Under the pieces are notes generated by a model. It saw only the letters and a program-made list of their open reading frames with translations. It was not told where the DNA came from and did not search any database. A DNA stretch of 64,000 nt from Prorocentrum cordatum (taxonomy: Eukaryota; Sar; Dinophyceae; Prorocentrales; Prorocentraceae): assembly GCA_963575745.1 (NCBI GenBank), contig CAUYUJ010016059.1, positions 1,984,849 through 2,048,848 on the forward strand, written 5' to 3'. The stretch's first letter is position 1, and every line of letters starts with the position of its first letter. Positions 21,080 to 32,819 of the stretch are shown here, one piece after another. A program made the position numbers and the translations under genes.

Positions 21080-21400
21080 GGCCTGGATGGGGTGTCGGGC
21101 AGCCCACAAAGCGTTCCAAACGGCCCAAGAAGCCCCCATGATCGTTCAAGAGGGCCCCACGATGTCCCCCAAGAGGCCCCGAAACGCAAGAACCGCCCCA
21201 TCTTCTCGGGGAAATTCGCATTGGTAGTACATTCGCTGATTTGGGCTTCACTCCGTCCAGGACTACCCTACAGGCCCCCAAGACGGCCCACGAGGCCCCC
21301 AAGAAGGCCCTTAGATAGCCCAAGAGGGCCGCGTCCCCAAGTGGCCCGCGAGAGACCCCCAGGAGGCTAACAACAGCTCCAAAATAGGCCCCACCGAGAC
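21080..21400 (-). repeat. Degenerate GGCCCCAAGA-type repeat
   Basis: Same family of loose GC-rich phrases as 960-1330 but in opposite orientation (GGCCCCCAAGAAGGCC, GGCCCACGAGGCCCCC). Confidence 0.55.
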
Positions 21401-21581
21401 TCCTAGAGGCTTCAAGACTGCTTCTAAGATGCCCCTGGAAGGCAGCTCGGAGTTCGATCCCAGTGCGCAATGGGCACGCTTGAGCGAGTCTGAGGGGTCA
21501 CAGCTGACCCGGTTCCGGCTCGTATAATCAGAGTGAGGGGGCCGAACGCTCATTCTCTGTCCCTGGGCGCGTGGCTGTTGG

Positions 21582-21584
<3 letters not shown>

Positions 21585-21623
<39 letters not shown>

Positions 21624-21670
21624 ATTGTTTGTTTTTGTGGTTGTTGTTATTGTTCTTGTGGTTGTTGCAT
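21585..21670. repeat. TTG microsatellite
   Basis: About 14 TTG triplets followed by interrupted TTG/TGG copies to 21667. Confidence 0.92.
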
Positions 21671-21699
21671 GATACGGACAACAAACATTATTGTTGGAC

Positions 21700-22870
21700 C
21701 CCCCCGAGGCGCCCTGGCGCTCTCGCCTCGGCGCCAGAGGCTCACGATCGAGCGTCTTGGTGGGGCTCCCAAAACGGCCCCCTAACAACAACAAGGCTCC
21801 CGCTCGAGACTTCCTCCTTTTGTACTCAGGGTTGGTGCTCCTGCTCGCAGCTGAAAGCCGCCATCCCAACAAAACAAGCGCTACCGCTCGAGACTTCCTC
21901 CCGTTTTACCTTGGACTGGCGCGATACTCTTTCTCTCATCGGCGCCGCCCCCAGCAACAACAACGCTCCCGCTCGAGGCTTCTTCCCTTTCTACTCAATG
22001 CGGTGCTCCTTCTCGCCGCCGAAAACCGCCGCCCCGACAAAACCAGCGCTCCCTCTGGGACATCCTCTCATTTTACGCTGGACTGGAGCCCTACTCTCTT
22101 TCGAATTGGCGCCGCTCCCGGCAAGAACAACGCCCCCTCGAGGCTTCCCGTTTTCCTCAGGACGGTGCTGTTCGTCGCCGCCGACAGCCCCCGTCCCGAC
22201 AAAACCACGGCTCCCGCTCAAGATGTCTTCCTTTTTTGTTCAGGGTTGGTGCTCTTGCTCGCCGCTGAAAGCCGCCGTCCAAACAAAACCAGTGCTACCG
22301 CTCGAGAGTTCCTCCCGTTTTACCTTGAACTGGCGCGCTATTCTTTCTCTCATCGGCGTCGCCCCCAGCAACGACAACGCTCCCGCTTGAGGTTTCCTCA
22401 TTTTTTTCCCAAGGTGGTGCTCCTTCTCGCCGCCGAAAACCGCCGCCCTGACAAAACCAGCGCTCCCGCCCGAGACTTCCTACCGTTTTATGTTGGACTG
22501 GCGCCCTACTCTATTTTGAATCGGCGCCGCTCCCAGCAAGAACAAAACCCCCGCTGAAGGCTTCCTGCCTTTTCACTAAGGACGGTGCTGCGCCGCGCCG
22601 CCGACAGCCCCCGTCCCGACAAAGCCACGGCTCCCGTTCTAGGCTTCCTCCCTTCTTGCTCAAGGCGGTGTGCTCTTTCGTCGCCGACAACCGCCGTCCC
22701 AACAAAACCAGCGTTCCCGCTCGAGACTTAGTTTTTTATGCTGGACTAGCGCCCTACTCTCTTCAGCACTGGGCGCCGCTCCCAGTAACTATGGCGGCCC
22801 TGGTCGAGACCTCTTCCCTCTCTATTCAGGACCAAGTCTTTGCCTCGCCGCCGACAGCCCCATCCCCCAC
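21700..22870 (+). repeat. Higher-order satellite: five ~83-bp monomers per ~415-bp unit
   Basis: About 13 monomers, each opening with GCTCCCGCTCGAGACTTCCTCC or a variant at about 21797, 21880, 21964, 22050, 22130, 22209, 22293, 22379, 22462, 22548, 22629, 22712 and 22793. Neighbouring monomers are diverged. Monomers five apart match closely: 21797 with 22209, 21880 with 22293, 21964 with 22379, 22050 with 22462. Open frames of up to 288 codons across it are repeat products. Confidence 0.85.
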
Positions 22871-24224
22871 CAAGGCAATCCTGTCTCTCGATATTTCGTT
22901 GTGCTTTACCCTTGGCTGGGGCTCTACTGGTGGTCTCGCATCGGCGCAGCAAGGCGCGGGCATGCGTCTTCGAGGTGGGATATGTTGAAATTCCTCGGAG
23001 GAGGTGTTTTCAAGACTTCATTGGGCGGGAGACTTGGGAATGGGAATAACGGACCCCGCTATAGAACAATTGTAGTTGATCCCCCCTCCGGTAACATATG
23101 TGTTTTCAATTGAAGTGCCCATTCGCGGGGCTCGCACACGTTTTTTTCGTATCCGGGAACATCTTTCTTGATCAGTGGGAAACCGACCCCAGCCCCCACA
23201 ATTATGGATTTTGCACGTCAGCGTTTTGCATTTACGGCGAACGAGCGTAAGTGTCGGCGCCCTGTCGGCGAGACCATTGCCAGCTGCCGCAGGGGGGCCC
23301 CGCGCGCGCGGCGACGTCCCGGGCCCGCGCCGGCGTTCCCAGGGCGGCGCGTGCCACGGCCGCGGCTCGCAGTTTGAGGCGACGGCGGCGCTGTCCCTCG
23401 CGCGGCAGCGCCGCTGGCCCAGCCCAGGGCCCCCGCGCCCGCCTCCGTCACCCCCCCCTGACCCCGCCGGATCAGGAGCGTTTCTTTGAAGGCCGCTTGG
23501 CCAATATAGAGTCTGTTTGGCGTTTATATAAACACGTCTTTCTGTTTATACAATGTTGTCGGGGCTCTATGGATTTTCTGCTTCGGGCGAGATTTTCTGC
23601 TTCGGGCGAGTTTTAGATCGGTTGTATATGGAGTTTATATGTTTTTTCGCCTGGTGCCTAAAGTTTATTCTGTTATTCGATGCGCCCCCGTGTAGGGCGG
23701 GCCCCGGGCGCCGCGCGGGGCCCTTGCCAGCGCCGCCGAGGGCCGACGCGCCCATAAGTTTTTACCGTAGCACGAGCGCGCGAATGTCCACAATGGTTTT
23801 GGGCATCGACCGCGTGCCAGCACAAGGAAACGCCAATTTCGAATGCCAATGGGCATGGCAGCAGCGCGCCGTTTGCATTGAATGTCGCAGCGTCGTCGTT
23901 GGCTGACCATCGAACAGTTTCCGCTCTCACTTCGCGCGTCTTTTGACGGTCCCATATGGTCTAAAGTTCCTCGTGCGGAGGGGGCGGTTTTCGTGCGCTC
24001 ATTCCTCAAACTGCGCCCCGGGTTCCCTGGCTACATCAACGCCAACGGCTTCCGCCTGATACGTCCTCACAATTGATTCCCAAATCGTACTTTCGCGCTT
24101 ATTCAGACGCCGCGCCCTCGACATTCAGCAATCGCGCTCTCGCTTTGGCTTTTCTCGCGATGAATCTGGGAATCGCGCCATCGTTGAAGATTTCGAAAGC
24201 GCGCCAGTGGATGGCCCTGAATGC
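22871..24224. other. Spacer with no recognised gene
   Basis: Mixed sequence with a very GC-rich patch (23290-23480) and an AT-richer patch with a short tandem duplication of TTTTCTGCTTCGGGCGAG near 23573-23612. I see no gene or larger repeat. Confidence 0.4.
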
Positions 24225-24430
24225 ACTGAAGGGGAGGGGGGGGGGGGGGGCTCGCAGAGACCTCCCCCTTCCCCCCCCCACTGGGGGGGTGAGATTTTCG
24301 ACCCCCGCCCTCCCCATCCATGCGGGGGGGGGGGGGGGGGAGGGGGGATCCCCCCCCCCTTCCCCACTTGGCGCTGGAAAGGGAGGGGGGGGGACCCCCC
24401 CCCTTCCCCCCCCTTGCGTCGAACAGGGGG
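24225..24430. repeat. Homopolymer G and C island, left
   Basis: Runs of 7-18 G alternating with runs of 7-10 C. Such DNA could form quadruplexes or be an assembly weak point. Confidence 0.85.
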
Positions 24431-24439
24431 TTGGGGAGG

Positions 24440-25935
24440 GGGCCTCTCGGGTAGTGAGTAGAGAGTAGAGTGTTTTGAGTAGCGGTTGGTAAGTAGTGGG
24501 TATTTGAGAGTGAGCAGTGAGTCATGGGTGGTGAGTAGTGAGCAGTGGATAGTATTTAGTGGTAGTAGTGACTAGCGCGTAGAGGTTATTGAGTAGTGAG
24601 TAGTGGGTAGTGGGTAGTGAGTAGTGGGTAGGAAGTAGTGAGTAAGGAATTATGGGTAGTGAGTAGTCAGGAGTGAGTAGTGCGTAGTGAGTAGTACATA
24701 GTGAGTAGTAAGCAGGGGGTAGGGATGAGGGAGTAGACAGTAGCGAATTGCGAGGAGTGGGTAGTGAGTAGTGCGTGGTGAGTAGGGTTTGATGAGTAGT
24801 AAGTGTTGAGTCGCGCGTAGGCGTAGCGAGTAGGGAGTAGCGAGTGCGGAGTGGTGAGTAGTGAGAAGTGAGTAGCGAGTAGGGCGTTGTGAGTAGTGAG
24901 TCGTGAGGAGGGAGTAGTCAGTAGTGAGTAGGGAGTAGTGCGTAGCGAGTAGGGAGTTGCGAGTAGCGAGTAGTGAGTAGTAAGTACTAAGTTGCTAGTA
25001 GCGGGCAGGGAGTAGGGAGTAGTGAGTAGTGAGAAGCGAGAAGTGGGTATTGAGTAGTCGGTAGTGAGTAGGCACTAGCGAGCAGAAGTTAGTGAGTAGC
25101 GAGTCGTGAGTAGGGAGTAGGGCGTTGCGACCTGCGACTAGTGACTAGTGAATAGGAGGCAGGGAGTAGTGAGTAGCGAGTAGCGCGTAGTGGGTGGCGA
25201 ATATGTATTATTGGGGTAGCGAGTAGTGGATAGTGAGTAGTGGGTCCTGGGCAATGCGTAGTGAGTAGTGAATTGTGAGTGCCCAGTAGTAAGTAGTATA
25301 TAGTGGTTAGTGGGCAGTGAGTAGTGCTTAGTGAGTAGTGAGTAGTGGGCAGTGAAGAGTGTTTAAGGAGCAGTGAGTACTGAGTACTGGGTAGTGGTAG
25401 TTGGGAGCAGCGAGTAGGGAGTAGGAAGTAGTGAGTAGTGAGTAGTGGAAGCGTAGTGAGTAGTGAGTAGTGATCAGTGCGTATTGGGTAGCGAGTACGG
25501 CGAAGATAGTAGCGAGTAGTGACTAGTGAGTAGTGAATGCTGTGTAGGGAGTAGCGAGTAGCGAATAGTTGACAGTGAGTGATGAGTTGTGGGCAGTGAG
25601 TAGTGAGTAGTGAAGTGCCAGTAGTGAGTAGGGGATAGTGGTTAATGGATTGCGAGTAGTGATTTGTGATCAGCGAGTAGTGCGTAGTGAGTTGTGTTTA
25701 GTAAGTGTTGAGTAGTGGGTAGTGAGTAGTGAATAGTTTGTCGTGAGTAGTGAGTAGTGGATAGGGAATGGGGAGTAGTGAGTAGTGCATCGTAGGTAGT
25801 GAGTCGTGGGTAGTGAGTAGTGAGTCGTGAGTAGTGAGCTGTTAGTAGCGAGGACGGACTAGTGAGCAGGGAAAAGTGAGTAGTGAGTAGCGAGTAGTGA
25901 ACTGTGGGTAGTGAGTAATGCGTAATGAGTGGTGA
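24440..25935. repeat. GTAGTGA heptamer array, about 1.5 kb
   Basis: Roughly two hundred variants of a 7-base unit GAGTAGT/GTAGTGA, mildly diverged throughout. Just after it (about 25963-25980) is GGGTTAGGGTTAGGGG, which contains telomere-like TTAGGG words. Confidence 0.9.
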
Positions 25936-26039
25936 GTACTGTTTGGGGCTAGGATTTGGTATTGGGTTAGGGTTAGGGGTCGCGGCAAGGGTGAGAATTA
26001 CGATTAGGAATACTAAGAGTCGGGTTCCGGAGACAGGAG

Positions 26040-26285
26040 GCGCCGTTGCGAAAGCGGGGGGGGTCGAATTTGCTGGCCAAAGGGAGGAGGGGGAGATGGG
26101 TTCGGACCCCCCCCCCTTTTGAAAGGGGAGGGGGCAGGGGGGTCCCCGACGACGGACCGGGAAAGGGGGGGAGGAGGGGGGGGTCCCCGACGACGGATCG
26201 GGAAAGGGGGGGAGGGGGGGGGTCCCGACAACGGATCGGGGAAAGGGGGGGCCCCCAACCCCCCCACCCCCCCTGAGGTCATCCA
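26040..26285. repeat. Homopolymer G and C island, right
   Basis: G runs with three copies of a roughly 50-60-bp phrase GGTCCCCGACGACGGATCGGG. With 24225-24430 it brackets the heptamer array. Confidence 0.85.
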
Positions 26286-26649
26286 GCGGCGCGCCCTTTT
26301 CCCCGCAATCCATGCAGGACGGACGCTTCAGCAACCCGCCTGCTCGACCTGGCCACCAGGGCCCCCCCTCCCGACCCGCCCGTTAGGGTCTACCCGCCCG
26401 ATCGGCCCGTCTGGTGTTGCCGTGCTTCCTGCTCCTAGCCCCATTCCTGGTAATTTCTCTCGTGCTCTATCTTCGTCCCTCCCCTTTCTATCCGTCCTCT
26501 CTTCCCCTGTTCGAAGGGCTGCGCCAATGAGCCGTGGCAGATGATATACCCCCATAGGAGGACGATCGAAGACGAAGAGGGCGGGCAACGAGGATTTGGA
26601 ATACACGTGTTGAATGGCACGCGAACAGGCAAGAGCGAACAATTGTAAA
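26286..26649. other. Spacer, no recognised gene
   Basis: Unique-looking GC-rich then AT-richer DNA between repeats; nothing recognised. Confidence 0.4.
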
Positions 26650-26805
26650 ACGAATGTTGATGTTGTTGGTGTTGTTGTTGGTGTTGTTGTTGCTGTTGTT
26701 GCTGTTGTTGCCGTCGTCGTCGTCGCCGTCGTCGTCGTCGTTGTTGTTGGTGGTGGTGGTAGTGGTGGTGGTGTTGGTGTTGTTGGTGTTGTCGGCGTTG
26801 CCTTG
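26650..26805. repeat. TTG/TCG/TGG microsatellite
   Basis: GTTGTTGTTG runs grading into GTCGTCGTCG and GGTGGTGGTG; purely triplet DNA. Confidence 0.9.
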
Positions 26806-26924
26806 TTGACGACACCGTGTTTCATAGGCCCCCTCTGGGGGAGGGGGGGGCACCGCACCGCGCGCTCCGTACCGGGCGCACCGCACCGCGCGCACCGCAG
26901 CGCTCCGCACCGCGAGGAATCGTT

Positions 26925-27215
26925 AGGCCTCAGGAATCCCGAGGGAATCCTTAGGAGTCCCTAGAGAATCCTTAGGGCGTCCTACGGAATCCTGCGGAAT
27001 CCCGAGTGAACCTTCAGGAATCCCCAGGGAATCCTGAGGAATCCCTAGGGAACCCTACGGGATCCCCACGGAATTCTTTGGAATCCTACGGGGCTAGGGA
27101 ATCCTCAGGAATCCCGAGGGTGTTTACGGAATCCTCGGGATCTTTGGTGGATCTGTGCGGAATCCTGGGGAATCCCTCGAGAATCCGAAGGGATCCCGAG
27201 GGATCTTCGTGGGGG
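26925..27215. repeat. GGAATCC-type short repeat
   Basis: About 20 variants of GGAATCCC(G/T)AGG at roughly 13-17-bp spacing. It is preceded by a GCACCGCACCGCGC repeat (26850-26915). Confidence 0.8.
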
Positions 27216-27344
27216 GTTCCGGGGGCGCCAAACTGGCAACAAATATCCGATCCTCTGTTTCTCTCCCGCCCCCCCAGCCCCTCTTCCCCGTCCTCGTGCT
27301 CCTCTTCCTCCTCTTCCTCCTCCTCCTCCTCCTCCGGCCCCTCC

Positions 27345-27638
27345 GCGTGGAGAGGCGGGATGTGGGCATCGGCCAGAGGATTTCTGACGCGATCGTCGGT
27401 TCGATCGCCGCTGCGCAGGCCAGATCCCTCCTGAAGGATTCGCTGAGCACCGACGTAGATTTGTCGCCGCTCCGTTCGTTCCGACGCGCGGCCTTGCGTC
27501 TCGAGGAGGGCGTCGCGGCCGTCAGGGCAAATGCCGCTTCGGCCGCGGTGGGCTTGCCGTGGGTTGCCGCGGTGCTGGTTTCGTCTCCTTGGGCGCGGGG
27601 CGCGGTGTTTGCCTTGGGTTTGCTGATTCAAGTTATAT

Positions 27639-27646
<8 letters not shown>
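27345..27646 (+). CDS. Possible exon or gene remnant of unknown function
   Basis: After a CCT microsatellite (27300-27340) the + frame to the stop at 27644-27646 reads as ordinary protein: RDVGIGQRISDAIVG, then QARSLLKDSLSTDVDLSPL, then a hydrophobic C-terminus (VGLPWVAAVLVSSPW, AVFALGLLIQVILG) that could be one membrane segment. The frame ends where the GAT microsatellite starts, so the true end is probably lost. No start codon belongs clearly to it and I recognise no family. The opposite strand is also open. Low confidence. Confidence 0.25.
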
Positions 27647-27679
<33 letters not shown>

Positions 27680-28513
27680 TGATGAGGATGACGATGGTGA
27701 TGGTAATGAGCATGGTGAGTATGATTGTGATGCTGACCATGTCGATTATCATGATACTGCTGCTTATTGTTGTGATGTTGGCGATGATAACTGTACTGGT
27801 GATGACGATGATGGTGATGATGCGGACTATGATGATGATTACCATGATGATGTTGACGACCATGACCATGATGGTGCAATGTGTCTGTTTTTCATGATTA
27901 CGATGACGATGCTGAACATGAGGGTGGCTATGATGATTATGCTGACGATGGTGATAATGCTGAGTACGATGATGATGATGATGATGGTTTTCCAACCCCT
28001 TCCCTATTCAATGTTGGAACCTGTATGTCGCATGTCGCCCTCGCCTGAGGAAACGGATGGGGAGGATGATGAGGCAGAAGAGGATGATTCGGGAGAGGGA
28101 GGATGATGATGAGGATGCTGACGCCTAGGACGCAATCATGATGCGGCGGAGGATGACGAGGATAATGATGGAGAGGATGATGAGGAGTATGACGATCATC
28201 TATACGAGGATGAAAAGAGTGTGGAGGGCAATGATGTGGATGATTGGACGATGATGCACATACGTATGATGAGTAGTCTTATGTTCGCAGTGTTGAGTGC
28301 GATCGCCCTCCTTGTTCTCCATCCTCCTTCCTCTACCCTCTGCCTCCTCCTCGATATGCTCCCCTCTTCTCCCCCCTCTGCCTCCTTCTCGTCCTCCTCC
28401 CCCTTCTCTCCCCCGGTTCTCTCCCGTCATCCGTGCTCTGTCCCCTCCAGGGGGAGGGAGGGGGAATCGATGATACGAACGATGATGATGGTAATGGTAA
28501 TGATGATGATGAC

Positions 28514-28547
<34 letters not shown>

Positions 28548-29045
28548 TTGATGATAATGATGATAATGACGATGTTGAATAGGCTGACGTCGATGATGAA
28601 GAGGATGGTGGCGATAATGTTAGTGCTGACAATGATGATGAACATGATGACTATGATGATGATGATGATGATCATGATGTTGATGATGATGGTGATGGTG
28701 GTACTGGTCACGACGATACTAGTGATGCTGACTACGATGATGATGATGGTGGTACTGGTGACGACGATACGTATAATGCTGAGTACGATGATGATGATAA
28801 TGGTGGTACAGGTGGTGACGATAATGATGATGCTGACTACGATAGTGATGTTTACTAGGGTGACGGCCATGACGATAATGATGGTATTGGCGATGATGGT
28901 GTGGTGGTGGCGATGATGATTAGGATGATTGTGATGATGATGATGATGATGATGGTGATGACGATGATGATCATTATGATGATTGTGATGACGATGATGA
29001 TTATTTTGATGATGGTGGTGACGATGGTGATGGTATTCATGATGC
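27640..29045. repeat. GAT microsatellite, long and interrupted
   Basis: GAT/ATG triplets dominate 27643-27990, 28050-28215 and 28470-29045, with a CCTCCT-rich, mainly unique patch at 28310-28450. Asp- and Met-rich translations are products of the triplet. Confidence 0.9.
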
Positions 29046-29059
29046 TATACATTAAACTC

Positions 29060-30365
29060 GGATTCTATTTGGTGTGGACACACGCCTGATAGGATTTTAT
29101 GTATTCAGAGTGGACGCACCTCTAATAGGATTCAATGTGGGGTGGGTGGGCACACTTCTAATCGGATTCTAGTAGGGGTGCATACACATCTAGCAAGTTC
29201 CCATTCGGGGTGGATGCACCTCTCTTGGGATTCTACTAGGAGGTGGGTACACCTTTAATGGAATTGTATTCGAGGTGGACGCGCCTCGCATAGGATTATT
29301 TTAGCTTGGCATCGCTCGGGCGTGTGCACTTTTTCTCGGCGGGGACTATTGAGGAGCATCCTGGATCATCCTGCGGAACAAGAAAACAAGAACACGCACT
29401 CAACCGAAACAAACACAGGGAATAGACGTCCGAGCGATGGCGAGTTAGAGGTGTATCCACTTCCTACTAGGACTCTATTAGGGGCGGGTGCACTTCGAAT
29501 CGGATTCTATTCGAGGTGGATGCACCACTCATAGGATTCTAGTCGGGGTGGATACACCTCCTGATGGGATCCTGTTAGAGGTGTATACACCTCTATTAGG
29601 TTTCTAGTAGGGGTGGATACACTTCTAATCGGATTCTATTTCGGGTGGATACACCTCTAGTAGGGTTATATGTGTGGTGGATGCGCCTCGTAGGATTCTG
29701 CAAAGAATAGATGCATTTTTCGTAGTTTTATATATATATATATATAAAATGAGGTGGATACACCTCGCATCGGAATCTACTGGGAGTGGATACACCTCTA
29801 AGATGGTTGTATTTGAGGTGGGTAACCTCTAGGGGGATTCTATTGGAGGTGGATCCACCTCTACACCTCTAGCCGGGTTCTATTCAAGTGGGCCCACGTT
29901 TATGAATACATTAGTTAGGTGTGTATCCGCCTCCGAATAAAATTTTATTGGAGGTGTATCCACTTATGCACCTCGAGTGGGTTCTATTAGGGGTGCACAC
30001 ATCTTCAGTAGGAATCTGTTCGGGGCCGATGCAGTTTAAATGGGATTCTATAGGGGGAGACACCTCTATCATGTTTCTATTGGAGGTGGATGCACCTCTA
30101 CACTTCTAATCTGATTTGATCAGAGGTGAACAACCTCTAACAGGATTCTATTGGAGGCGGATGCACCTTCAATCGGATTCGATTTAGGAATCGATTAGAG
30201 GTGGATACATGTGTGATAAGATGCTTGTAGAGGTGGATGCACCTCTAACATGTTTCTATTAGAGGTGGATACACCTGTAATAACATTACATTCCGGGTGG
30301 ATGCACTTCTAGTAAGATCCGATTAGAACTGGATGCGCTTCTAACAGGGTTCTATCAGAGGTGTG
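29060..30365. repeat. Palindromic minisatellite, unit about 35-45 bp
   Basis: About 30 copies of GATTCTATTAGAGGTGGATACACCTCTAATAG-like units. Each carries the inverted pair GAGGTG...CACCTC around four bases, so each copy can form a small hairpin. A TA microsatellite lies at 29730-29743. A unique insert at 29304-29440 interrupts the array. Confidence 0.85.
29304..29440. mobile_element. Possible small TIR insert in the minisatellite
   Basis: Non-repeat DNA bounded by CATCGCTCGGGCGT on the left and ACGTCCGAGCGATGG on the right, a 13-14-bp inverted repeat with one mismatch. Length is about 137 bp with no ORF. No clear target duplication seen. Confidence 0.5.
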
Positions 30366-30479
30366 GAAGTGTGGTGCGGTGCGGTGCTCCCCCCTAGCCC
30401 CGAAGGGGGCCTCTGAATGCCGGTGTTCCTTTTGTGGGGACGGCGGGTAAGCGAGGCCCTTGGCAGGGGACCCAGAACG

Positions 30480-30515
30480 CTGGTGTTGCCTTGTTCTTGT
30501 TATTGCTGGTATTAT

Positions 30516-30559
<44 letters not shown>

Positions 30560-30870
30560 TTGTTGCTGGTGTTGTTGTTTGGGGTGTTGTTGTTGTTGTT
30601 GTTCTTGTTGTTGTTGTTGTTGTTGTTGCTGTTGCTGTTGCTTGTTGTCGTCGTCCCCCACCGCGGCCCGGCCCGCGCCCCATCCGCGACAGACTGGCGA
30701 CCCACCCGCGACCCATCCCGCGACCCACCTGCGACCCATCCGCGACCCACCCCGCGACCCGCCTGCTACCCACCCGCGACCTACCCGCGACCCAACCGCG
30801 ACCCAGCCCGCGACCCAGCCTGCGACCCACCCGCGACGCACCCGCACTCCACCCCGCGACCCACCCACAT
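30480..30870. repeat. TTG microsatellite followed by CGCGACCCAC decamer array
   Basis: TTG triplets to about 30650, then about 20 copies of a 10-base unit CGCGACCCAC (30690-30868). Long Leu/Val-rich or Gln-rich frames across it are triplet products. Confidence 0.9.
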
Positions 30871-32819
30871 TAGTTTAACGAAAAATCCGCGCCTGCGGCG
30901 GGCTCGTTGAATAATAATTTGTAAGTTCGGCGCCTGCGGTGGGATCCTTCAGAGCCTCGCAGACTGCCGACGTCCCCGCCGCCCCCCCACTCGTATCCGT
31001 ATCCGCGACTGCGGGGTGCTACGTAATTTGTTTCAAATTCCACCTTGGATGCCCACCCAGGGTTTTGAACACTTCTGAGGCCGTACTCCACCCCTTCCCC
31101 TTCACACCTGCCCGTTCTGAACACTGAGTCGGATCACTAGTCTAAGGAGGAGAAGGTGTTGAGCCGGATGATGAGGATGATTCGATGGAGGACGCCCACC
31201 CAGGTCCCGCCCAGGTCGTCGTCACATGCTTTGCCGTCGCGCGTGAGCCAATCTGGGGGGTCACGGTTGCCCCAGCGTTGGTTCTTTGAACAAGTTCAAG
31301 ACAGTTCCAAGACGGCCCAAGCGGGCCCCGAGGCGGCCCAAGAGACTTCCCAAAAGAGCCCAAGGCGCACCAAGAAGGCCACCAGAGAGTCCCCCAGAGG
31401 CCAGGACCATCAGTCTCTTCCAAGAGGCCCCCATGACGCCCCCACATTCAAGTAGATTCCCAGAGGCCCCCACCCAAACAGTTTCCAATAGAGTCCCAGA
31501 GGCTTCCCAAGAGCCCCCACGGAGTTTGGTCCAAAATCCGGATCCCCTTCGATCTTCGATCCTTCCCTCATCGGCCACCCCCCCCCATCTATCCCCTCCC
31601 CCTTGCCTCCCTCCAGTTGGTTTCTGGGGGCATGAATCGAGCCGCAGACGGCCGATCGGGGTGATTCGGGCTGGGAGGAGGGGGGGACGCGGGCAGGCCC
31701 AGGACTGCTCCGCCAGAATTTCATCACAGCGTCGTGGACTGCGCTAGAATCTAAGCGCGCGCGTAGTTGCAGTAGGCGCAAGGAATTGGAGTTCTTATCA
31801 CTTCGCGTATCCACACAGGCCCATCTGGGAACGATGCTAAGGGGAGCTGCCTTTATCGGGGGAGCGTGGCATCCTTTGGAGAGCTCGGGGGGCTCCGTGT
31901 GCCAGGCTTCATGGATGCCTCTCGGAGTCTCTTGGAGGTGCCTCGCGGCCTTTTGAGGCGTTTTAGGATTGCCTGGCGGCTACTGGGGGCCTCTTGGAGG
32001 CCGCTTGGCACTTTTCATAGTTGCCCAAGGTTCCAATTACAAGTTAGATTGTCCCACGCTTCCGATAATGACTTGCAGGTCCATCATTACAGCTAATCGT
32101 TGCTCATTCGCCTTGCAGATCGTAACCCAACGTTTTTGTACCATGACCAGCTCGTGAACGTTTTTCGTAATCCAAAGCGCTCACTTCGGGGAGTTGATTA
32201 AATCCTTAACCTATGTTGACAGGCCGTACGCCACTACACCACGTATTCAACGATGCCCGTTTTGTCGCCACCAGCATGGACCGATCTCATTTGGTTGCGA
32301 TTGGTGCCCAATAATTGCGTTCGGTCCCTTCTGGTTGCGATCGGGCGCCATCCCCCTCGGACCCTTTCCTCAGGGCTATTCAGAGTCGCGACCTCCTATA
32401 GCAGATGGTGCCAACTACCATGACGTGATACCAGCCTTTGATGTTTGTCGGTCCACTTTGTTCCATGTCGCTACCCGAAACTACAGCTCAGCAGCCACAC
32501 TGCTGCACCACGGCTGCATTCTTGCGACAGTCTCTTCAGCACCCGAGTCGGTGCACATGAATTGTATGCGAACATGACACAACTTGTAAGCATGGACTGG
32601 AAGGGCAGAACCCCAGGCGCCCAAGACGGGCCGAGCGGGCCCAACAAGGCCCAATAGTTCCCGAAGGGGACTCCAAGACGGCCCAGACGGGCAAGCAGAC
32701 ACAAGATGGCCGCACGACGGGGCCGCATTCTCCCCGACTGCCAGAGAGGGCCTCCAACGAGGCCCCGAAAGAGGCGCAGGTATTTCATTTGCTCATTGCG
32801 CTTGCGCGATCAAGGGCTC
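30871..32819. other. Gene-free stretch with degenerate GGCC repeats
   Basis: GGCGCCTGCGG(C/T)GGG occurs twice near 30890 and 30930. Degenerate GGCCC repeats fill 31270-31520, 31880-32030 and 32590-32780. A phrase shared with 20905 is at 31721. 32040-32580 is AT-richer unique DNA with no recognised gene. Confidence 0.45.

Noticed and set aside
21533-22557. Overlapping + ORFs of 285 and 288 codons
   Set aside because: They translate the 83-bp satellite; repeats of the peptide follow the DNA monomer, not a protein fold.
25963-25980. A true telomere
   Set aside because: Only two TTAGGG words, and sequence continues for 38 kb beyond.
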